Of a stretch of 64,000 bases of DNA, positions 55,205 to 64,000 are shown in pieces. The translations under genes were made by a program, and so were the position numbers. Positions within the stretch are counted from its first letter, which is position 1, and each line of letters opens with the position of its first letter. The stretch is taken from contig CM073593.1 in assembly GCA_037074705.1 (NCBI GenBank), positions 16,559,001 to 16,623,000 of the forward strand. The letters run 5' to 3'. Below the pieces are notes generated by a model that ran no database searches, had not been told where the DNA came from, and worked only from the letters and a program-made list of their open reading frames with translations. The DNA is from Zhengitettix transpicula. Its lineage: Eukaryota > Arthropoda > Insecta > Orthoptera > Tetrigidae.

Positions 55205-55765
55205 AATGCTATTTTATTGCCATCCATGGACTATGTAACATCTTAAAATATTTATTAATAAATGTACATTTATTGAATTGTGAGGTATATAAATAAATTT
55301 TCATATCAATCCGTAATTATTCTAAAGAAATATCCAAAAAATTACAATGCATTTATCATGGAATATGTAACAACTTAAATATTTATTAAAGAATATACAT
55401 TAATTCTATTGTGAGTTTTATAAATAAATTTTCAAATTAATCCGTAATTATTCTTAAAAAATACCCTAACAAATACAATGTATTTATCAATGCACATGTA
55501 ACAACTTAAAATATCTTCAAGTATTTATTAATGAATGTAAATTAATTATATTGTAAGATATAAATAAATTTTTGAATCAAACCGTAATAATTTCATAAAA
55601 ATACCCCAAAAATGTATAATTTATTTATCATGGAATATGTAACAAATTAATGTAACATTTAAATATGTATTAATCATTGTACATTAATTATATTGTGAGG
55701 GATAGACTTTTAAACCAATCTGCAATTAATTCATAAAAATACCCAGTATTCTTTACAATGTAATT
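55205..55765. repeat. Diverged tandem satellite, ~131-140 bp, about four units
   Basis: Anchors CATGGAATATGTAACAACTT (about 55225, 55357, 55490, 55630) and TAATCCGTAATTATTCT (about 55309, 55440, 55580, 55719) recur with the same spacing. Other shared words are TTATTAATGAATGTACATTA, ATTGTGAG and TAAATAAATTTT. Confidence 0.8.
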
Positions 55766-58700
55766 TATCTTTTGTGTTCATCTGAACAGTGAGTTACAAT
55801 TATTTTAATTAATTAACGAATATTTTTTACTTATGCGTTAATTGTTTTTTATTTGAAAATTTTTTCTCATTTATAAATTTTCAATTTCTTAGTTTTGTAA
55901 TTAATATTTTTGATATTTCGTATTTTATTATTTTAATATTCAATCAGGTTTTCTTTTCCTGTGACATTAATTATGAATAAATTTGACAACTCAAACAGAT
56001 TTCCCTCACACCTGTGATGATTCTGTAGTACTTTTATTAATTCCTCTGCCATTCAATCTTCTTGCGTTGTGTCCGAACTCGTAGAAAGCTTTCGACGATG
56101 AATTACCGATGACTCTCATTTCTCACAGGTCGTTCATCAAGACAAAACGGATCGTGGTCACTCCCAGATTATCTCTGTGCTGCCCGGTATCGATCCAAAA
56201 TTTATATAATGTTTCTTCACTATAAATGTAGTAAAAGTCCCCATGACCTCAATTTATTATTTGCTGGTGAAGAAACAATAAATTTCCTGTTCCATGCGAT
56301 GTCCGCTGGCTGTTTCTAAACAAGCCTGGGAACTCTGGAATTTATTTTTGTCATCAAGGGGTTAGCTAAGGCTAACATTAAAAAAATATACATTCTTTAG
56401 CCAGACAATAAAAACGAAGCTGTATCAATTTTACCTTATATGCGACGTAACAAATGTCACACAATTATTAATTATAAATTTGGTTAGCATTCTACGATCC
56501 ATTTCGCTTTCTTTAGTTGAGTCTTATCTTCCGTTTATCGTTAAACTTGTATCTGATTTTTTAAACGTTTTCAAAACATTTCGTTATCAATATTATTGTA
56601 TATTATTTTTTTATTATTAAAAACAAGAATCACAAAATAAGTTTAATTTGAAAGCTAAGAAAATCCTAGACTTTCTTCTCAATGTTTTTAAGTATTATGA
56701 ATAACATCTTCAGTCTAAGGAATATATTCATCCCAGTGCTTTCTTTCTGATTAGTTTCCTTTCTCAGTCTCCACCAGTCGATCGATGAACTCATGTTTTT
56801 GATATTAGAATCTGGCGTGTAATATTAATATAACAGGTTTCCTGATTTGTGTTATTCAGGTTAGTGGATGAAGTGTTTGAAGTTTATGGCCTGATTTGCC
56901 GATATTGTTTTTGTCCACGCGGCGTGCGAGAGCTTTATGACCGATACACATAGCAATTGCAGTTTTCCGCATACCAACGACTCTCACTTTCAATTTGGCG
57001 AACTCGTGATAAGCAGGTGCTCGAAGGAAAGCGGTGCTCGGGTGACGCCCGTTCGACAGGTCCCCCATTGTTTGATCAATGACGTCACAAGGTCCTGGAG
57101 AACGTTACGTCGTTGAACTGTCAAGTCTGTGACTTAGCCTTGTCTTAATATTCGATCGTATGATCTCCATATTATTTGATTAATTCTATGCTTCTTCTTA
57201 TATCGGTAATTGACACATTAACATCCTTAATAGTCTTATTCGTATATCAGCATTCTTACACTTCATTGTTATCTCTGAAACTGTACGTGTTGCTCCTTCG
57301 TTATCATTCATTACTTGAGTTTTTTCTCGTCTTTATGGGTTGTTGCAAATATTTCTCCCCTTGTATAAATATTTTATTTTATCGACTTAGAGTACAACAT
57401 CCGTGTGTTACGCTTTCCAGTCATTATTTCCATTTATTGGAGTTTATATAATCGTTTACTCATTACATGCAGTAATAGACCTCGTCCGATTATAATTTAA
57501 TATTGCAGACCGATATATTTCTATTCTTGTAGAATTAATTCTCACGTTGTGTTGCGTTACATTTCATTTTTTATTTACTTGGTACTAGGCTACGTTTGTT
57601 AATTTTCTCCTTGAAATAGCTAGACTTAACGTAGTCCCAATAAGTGTAAATATTTTTCATTAGTTAAAAAAACTTTGAATTCTTCTTCAGAGTATAGGCC
57701 AATTTAAAAATCAAAATGAGTTATTGAATGCTATATGTACGCACAGAAAAATCTATTTCTATCAAATTATATTTTAAAAAAATGACGTAAATTTCATATT
57801 AAAAATTGAAAGCGGAAAATTAGTTTCGGATGAATATAATTACATAAATTGAGAATTTTACAGAATTTAAATATAATATTTAATGAAATTTTTACAATGA
57901 TATTCATTTAATTTATTATTATAAAAATCTAATACATTAAAATACAAATAATTATATAATATTTTGTAGAAGTAATTAAATCCTAATTTCTTTAATATAT
58001 GAGATCACTAAAAGTGTCTGTATTTAAGTACTCAACGAATCTTATTTTTATTATTCGAAATTTTTTATCTGCTTGCGTTGTCAATAACTTCAAAATTGAA
58101 CTAATAAAAGGTATCGTTAGTTTTTAAAATAAGCTTAGTTTGTACTGTAAAAATTGAACGATTTTCAAATGTCATTGGATTCCAGTTGTTACAAATCTAA
58201 TGTTTGTCATGTATAACAAATGAGGCAATATTTCCAGTATTTTATATATAATACATCATGTATCGATTTAGATTTTAAATTTTTAATGTAAGAAATTAAA
58301 GTATATAAATACAAGTAATTTCTTGAATTTTGTACGGTTTTAATCGATTCATTGCAGAATTGTGGATTTTTATAATTAGGAAAGACTATATATACTGTAT
58401 TTCTATAATCATTTTTTATTTATCTATTTTACATTCCGTATTATATTTTATATGTTATAAATTTCTGGATAAAACGTTCCTTACGAAGCTGACCTTTAAG
58501 TGACAGCTGGTGGTTCTGATAGCATTTTTGAATAAACGAAACGATAGACTTCAGCTATAAAACCTACAAGCTTTGAAATATTGATATATAAAGAGCGATA
58601 AAGATTTATCTAAAATTTTAGCGTTTCCTCTATTTTGTAGAAAAGTAAGGAACATCAGCGACCATATAAGATCACTTAGAGGCTTTATTATTTCTGTCAA

Positions 58701-60750
58701 TTAGTTTTTTGTAAAATAAATATCGAACAATCCTACATGTCAGGAATGTATTCATAAATTTATCGTATTTATAATGACTATAAAATTATTTTTTAAAAAT
58801 AATTATATGATTTTTGATAATGGAGAAATGACTGGTTAATTTTTTTTAATAATCATCAATTGCATATAATGTGAAAAATAATTCACAGAAGGTTAACAGT
58901 AACTGTAGCAGAATGAGTTTCTTAAATTGGTCGTCTTTATAACATTATATGAACCACCTGATATATTATGTTACATGAAGGGTATAAGACTCCGCTCTCG
59001 GGTAACACAAGACTGTCTGCGGTGTATTTACATGAGAAATGGCCGTGATTATTTACGTGAGCAACACATGGTCACCGGAGAGGACAGCATCCTTCTCGCA
59101 CTACAAGGATAGCGGGGATTGTACACGCAGATTCTTCCCGTAATAAACAGAGGACGAGAGCCGCTACACGGAAGAGAGCTTCGTCACTGATTTTCAAGCA
59201 AGGACTACGGTGCAGTTATTTCCTGCACTTGCGAAACACTCCTTACCTCATCAGCGAATTCTCTTCGATGAAGCAAACTGCGTTCAACTTCCCCGTAATA
59301 CCACAAAATATCTTTTGTAATATTATTTATTGATCGTAAATACGGAAGCAAAAAATTGCAAGCTAATTTTAGATGACGAAAGTATGTGGAACACTAATAT
59401 GACACTAGGTTAAGGGGTACTGTTAATATCATGGTACTAAATAAAGAAAAAAAAACTGTAATGGGTTGGACAAGATGCTGGCTGCGATCAAAAAATGTGG
59501 CCGTCGCTTGGAGCGAGGTCCGGGCTGTAGTGAGGGTGGTCGATGATGTCTCAGAGAAACTGCTTCAACACGATGCGCCTTTTCGTGAAGGAAGATGAAG
59601 TACTTTCCACTTTTTTTCCTTTCTTGAAGGAGCACCTAGGACACCGACAATTCGCTTGAGATGTTGAGGTGAAACACTTAGCGACAACGTGCTTGTACTC
59701 GCAAGGACAAAAGCTTTTACCGGGTGGGAATATTCAAACTCATCGTACGAAGCGACAAGTGCCTAAACCAATTTGGAGACTATGTTGAAAAATAATTTAC
59801 TGTGTCGGGTGGCTGTATTGGTAGAATTAAATGAACTATACACTCTTCACTGCAGGGTTTACAACTTTATTTTTCGATCACCCCAAGTATTTTCAGTAAT
59901 TGGCTGTTTTTACTTAATATCTTGACACCGACACGCCTCTTCTCCTTTACAGTGTTTTAATGCACTTATGGGCATTACAATACTGTGTTCAATTGCAGTT
60001 TATGCCGTTGTGGAATGTATCACACAATCTGACGATAACATTTTTGAGCCTAATGTTCCTCAAAAATCTTTCTGATATTTATTCCGACATCGATTGGCAC
60101 TTTTTGTAGCAACTATAACTGGATAGAAACAGCTTGTTGTGTCAAACTGCGATGAGCAGTCGTCCACTGGCCTGGGGTTTTAGTGGAGGAAGGCCACAGA
60201 TCACTTTAAATTGAACCTTTATTACGGCAACATGGTAGTGTTAATTCTATTCAGAAAATATTAACTCTTGGAAAAAGATCGTGATTTGTTCAGGATATGT
60301 TATACGTCGAAAAACTCATCCATTAAATTAAAGAGGGAATAATTAATAGGCTTGATAAAATAGCCTTGTAGCTGTTTGTCAATCCCGTTCCTGGGAATAT
60401 TGATAGTGTTAAGAATGGTAGTAGCGTTGCTCCGAACCTTTCTCTAAGGAGGTGTTCCTCTTTGATGACAATACTCACCTCCATTTTCTCACTTCTGCTA
60501 CTGCTAATTTAGTACGTCTTGCTATATGTATGTATATTACGAACTGCGACTGGAATCGTTTCCGGTAGCAGTCAAAAACGAATATATAAACGAAAGTATT
60601 ACAAATAAAACAATTTTCAAAGAAGAATAAAAAATAATAATAAAATAGGTCTCAGAAATTTGTTCTGAAAATTTATTCACTCCCCCCACACTTCACTTCT
60701 CTTCACTCAAGAATAATATAGACTTAAATTATTTAAATTACATTTAAAAT
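55766..60750. other. Nearly 5 kb without recognised genes or repeats
   Basis: Strongly AT-rich, except 56830-57110 and about 58980-59250 and 59460-59720. A perfect TGACGTCA (CRE-type palindrome) lies at 57080-57087, but such an 8-mer is expected by chance at this length. Frames 56856-57068 (minus), 57176-57451 (plus) and 59429-59635 (minus) are unassigned. Confidence 0.4.
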
Positions 60751-61256
60751 TATTTTTTTTTGGGCAACAGCTACTTGAGGGTCATCCACATAATTACATA
60801 GGAAAGCATTTGAAAGGGGGGATGCGGAAGGGTAGAGGAAGGTAGCCAAGGGTTAACTAGGGCCCTCGGGCTATATTTTAAGAATCCTACCAGGCGTTCG
60901 ACTAAAAGTGATACAGGACAAACCCTAGAAAACGTACACCAGGGTAGGTCGGGCATTGGGTACTTGTCCCACACCCTTCCAATGGCGGGAGAGGGGTTTG
61001 CTGTGGGGACGCAGCAGCCCATTCTCCAAGTCTCGACCAGTTTAGGAGGCAGCTGGCCGACTGTTCTAATGGGAACAGAAATCCGTTACCGTATGCCCAA
61101 GGTCTGTGACCCCGGAACATAACACCTCTCAAAACAGGCCGTGGTGCTTCGGCACCATAGTTCAAAAAAACCGGAAACATGTGTAGGCATCCTCAAATGT
61201 AGCCTCCTACAGAGCTCTCTGGAAAGATTCACCTGCGAGAGATTCTCTCGAATTTC
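60751..61256 (-). mobile_element. Family A retroposon, near full length (copy VIII)
   Basis: A T-run, GGGCAACAGCTACTTGAGGG, GGGGGGATGCGGAAGGGTAG, GGGCATTGGGTACTTGTCCC, GGAGGCAGCTGGCCGACTGT through AATGTAGCCTCCTACAGAGC, TCTCTGGAAAGATTCACCTG, CGAGAGATTCTCTCG. The TGGTGGCAACTCCCCTTTAA box near the tail is deleted. The CGAGAGA/TCTCTCG end forms a palindrome. Confidence 0.8.
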
Positions 61257-64000
61257 TCTTCCCCTCACTAATTTATTTATTTTATTCTTGAACATTATTA
61301 TTGGAAAATTCTCCTCAAGCACTACTGCGGGGAAATCGTTACAATCGCTTATCGATCTGTTTAGGAATAGGAATTTTTGCGGTCTCGTTTTGATTTTAAA
61401 TGTGTGATCGACCTTTAACATTTCTAGCCAGCTGACAAGATATACCGTATCTACCTCCTGAACAATTATTATACACACTAACGAAAAAATAAAAAAATAA
61501 ATATGCCTATTATTTTTCATTCCTACGCTCAGATATTTATTCTATTTTTGTTAGGGCCACTGACCTAGAATTAGAACAAAATTCTGGTACGATTGGAGTT
61601 AACGTGATACCAGAAGCAGTTTCGAATCAGAGTCCTGCAATTGTACGTCCCGAAACGCGTTACACGGTCATCTCGTCAGGACAATCACTCGAACAGATTG
61701 TAAACTGGACGAGGCGACATATGGGACAATCGTTACAGATGTAGTGGAGCGTATATAGTAGTAGTAGTAAGGCTAGTGGGTCGAACACAACGCAAACCGA
61801 CTGGATGGACCAACAAAGCAGAACTTTGAATCAAAACTGGACGCGAGCGTTGGATAGACCGGATAAGGAATTTTGCCATGGTGGAATCCAAATCCATGAA
61901 AATATTTCTTGGATGGTAAATTGCAGGAGCGCAATTTATGAGGCCTTATTTCAAACTTTTTAAAGAAATCATTGGACTCCTATAGTAAAAATAGTTGGTA
62001 TATAATAAACAACTCTTTAGAATTAAAAAAATAATCTTGAAAATAATGCGATACTGACTAGTTTCTTTGTAACTGTATTATTTACAAATACAGCCATTAA
62101 ATTAAGTATTACTTTGATAAATGAAAATTTGAATAACATCTTAACTCCAATTAAAACCAAAACGATGTGCATTGTCGAAATCAAACTTTTCTTTGACAAT
62201 GCTAGATGGCTGTTGTAATGATGTAAATGTCTTATGTTGAACTTCAGCGCAGCTAAGTTAAAACGTTTTACTCCTTAACTGAAATTTAAATATTTAATAT
62301 GTTTTGTCTCATGATTTTAACATTATAGTCCTTAAATACAGCGTTTGTGTCTCCAAATTAAAGACGTTTCATTTGGAGTTCTGGGGAAATCATTTCTTTC
62401 TCAATGATCATTAAATTTCCTGTACTCATCAAAAAAGGTTTTCTTAGAATTCATCCTGAAATGGTAATACTGAAAACGAAATTCGAATGGACAAACTTAT
62501 AATAGACAAATATAAACATAGAAAAATTTCAAGTGCCGGACGTTTAGACGCGAATTATCAGTGACGTTAATCGTGGGAAAATAATGTTGCTTTACTTGTT
62601 TACTTCGGAAGCACATATAAATTGAATTATATTATATATAAGGCTGAATTTCAGCTTTACTTATTCGTGTAATGGGTCCTTTGTGTGGCACTAAACGTAT
62701 CGCTTTTCCCCGTGTTTCATGTCTGTCATATTTCCCGAGCCTACAGGCGCTACTTTACGTCCCGTGTTCTTCGGAGACGCGGAAAGCGCCCGTAGGCTTT
62801 GGGGCTTCAACGGCTCCATTGTTCTTGCAGAGTGGCGAAACACCTGCCGCACTTTCGGTTTCAAAAATAATTCGAGATTGTCGGCGGCATAAGGCGAGAT
62901 ATATATTTCACCCGCGAGCGTGGAACCGGTAGCTGCATGGGGGAGAAATCCACATAGGAGGGCGTTCAACTTCACTGCACTGCAATGATACGATTTTCGA
63001 TACGCCTGTGACAATCCGTTGTTATATATATGCCTCGAGGTCTCGCCAACGTCTCGTAATCAGGTTAATAGCGAATGCTGCAATATGTCATTATTTAACG
63101 TCGATTCGCGAGATTATAATACAAGAGCTAAGGAACTTTCTGCTATACTTGATACCACCACTCGTTGAACAGTATGGATCGGAATTTCAAAGCCCTCTAA
63201 TTGAAGATACAAACAGCGTGGACACGTTAATTTTTCATTTTATTAATTATTTCTGGTTTGAGATATAAATATAACTTATTATGCACTCTAAAAAAATACA
63301 AGTCCCAGAAATACAATTATAGCCAAAATATACTTAATATTTGTAACTTAACTACTTAAGTGACCCATTGAACTAAATAAAGATGTTGGAAAATTTATAA
63401 GGGTTACTCTTTAATTCATTTATCAATTTACAAATGCTACAATAAACACTAACGTGTTGAACAGTGATAATTTAAAACCGAATGAAATTTCCAAGAACAT
63501 TCATATTTGATTCCTACTTGAGGTACAACATAAACTACATATTCTGACTTTTTTAGAGACATGAGTAAGGTGGTTAGAGGAAAACTGAAAGACGGTATCA
63601 TAGAACCGTGTGAATAATCAGAGCAGTTACTGAGTCACGTTACCAGCCGAGAAAACACCAATCAAAAACGTCCAGGACTTTTTGAAACATTATTTTCAAC
63701 GAGTGTATTTTTTTTTTGGATTCTATAATGCGAGTGACACGTATGAGGAGAGTTCCAGTAAAAGAGTATTAAATGCGGTTTATTTTGTAAGGTGGAAGAA
63801 TAAAATAATTTTTTTCGTCTTCTTTCTGAAACTGGAGTAAGTATGATTTTTACGATACGGTTTCTTACGGAACACAGCCGCGAAACCCCGTACATATATG
63901 TATACAGATTTTTAAATTCTATTTCAAGCTATTCGATGATCTCATTGAACTATATTACACAATTCAAACTAAATAAATGAGAATCATATTTATTAATATT
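61257..64000. other. No recognised gene or repeat; GC-richer patch 62660-63070
   Basis: 61540-61900 and 62660-63070 are less AT-rich than average. At 62672-63014 overlapping frames on both strands (86 plus, 107 minus) have no recognised domain and are probably not both real. 63280-64000 is AT-rich with nothing recognised. Confidence 0.35.

Noticed and set aside
57080..57087. TGACGTCA as a CRE regulatory site
   Set aside because: The 8-mer (or near copies near 25835 and 38782) is expected by chance in 64 kb and has no associated gene.
61640..61675. CTGACGAGATGACC (minus) with CCGAAACGCG nearby, taken as a hammerhead core
   Set aside because: GAAA lies on the plus strand while CTGACGA lies on the minus strand, so the two boxes cannot form one core.

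Overview
This window is AT-rich eukaryotic DNA, almost certainly from an arthropod and probably an insect with a large, transposon-filled genome. The content supports this: jockey-type LINE remnants, Penelope-like elements (PLEs) with GIY-YIG endonuclease fragments, Helentron-like elements ending in an ACCCAGCTAGT-type 3' end, Gypsy-like LTRs with ATAT target duplications, and many long (TA)n tracts. A polyneopteran is possible, but the sequence does not let me name a species. I see no intact host protein gene, no tRNA or rRNA gene, no CRISPR and no bacterial-type operon. Almost every open reading frame of 60-140 codons is a chance frame or lies inside a repeat.

Layout. 1-1014: 3' part of a Helentron-like element. 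1100-2051: solo LTR (minus). 2.1-3.0 kb: GC-richer, unassigned. 3.2-4.0 kb: LINE 3' fragment. 4.2-4.7 kb: fold-back element. 6.1-16.1 kb: chain of LTRs separated by (TA)n, including one LTR element with internal region, primer-binding site and polypurine tract (7160-10030, minus). 17.2-18.2 kb: PLE with GIY-YIG remnant and a hammerhead-like terminal motif. 19.4-22.8 kb: second LTR/(TA)n chain. 23.3-24.0 kb: decayed jockey reverse transcriptase with a YADD box. 25.6-30.3 kb: 4.65-kb Helentron-like element with an internal satellite, inserted in the 3' UTR of a LINE whose body lies at 30.3-32.3 kb. 32.8-34.8 kb: second fold-back, Helentron palindrome, LINE and PLE fragments. 35.8-37.8 kb: LTR broken by two tandem retroposons. 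38-49.7 kb: more retroposon copies, PLE ends, Helentron-like copies, one LTR and a mariner-type HTH fragment. 49.7-64 kb: mostly unassigned, with one LTR (53.3-54.4 kb), a ~135-bp satellite (55.2-55.8 kb) and one more retroposon copy (60.75-61.26 kb).

The main repeat of interest, here called family A, is a ~520-bp poly(A)-tailed retroposon present in ten copies. Two sit head-to-tail at one target site with an identical 12-bp duplication. It carries strong short palindromes and no sense-strand protein I recognise. The LTRs fall into three groups, here B, C and D. B and C share their downstream half (R/U5-like) but differ in the upstream half (U3-like), and most of them end in a PBS-like module followed by a second LTR-type end. 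There is no gene network to describe: the window records nested, repeated insertion of mobile elements, with (TA)n tracts and existing elements as targets. All family assignments come from reading motifs by eye; no alignment or database search was run.
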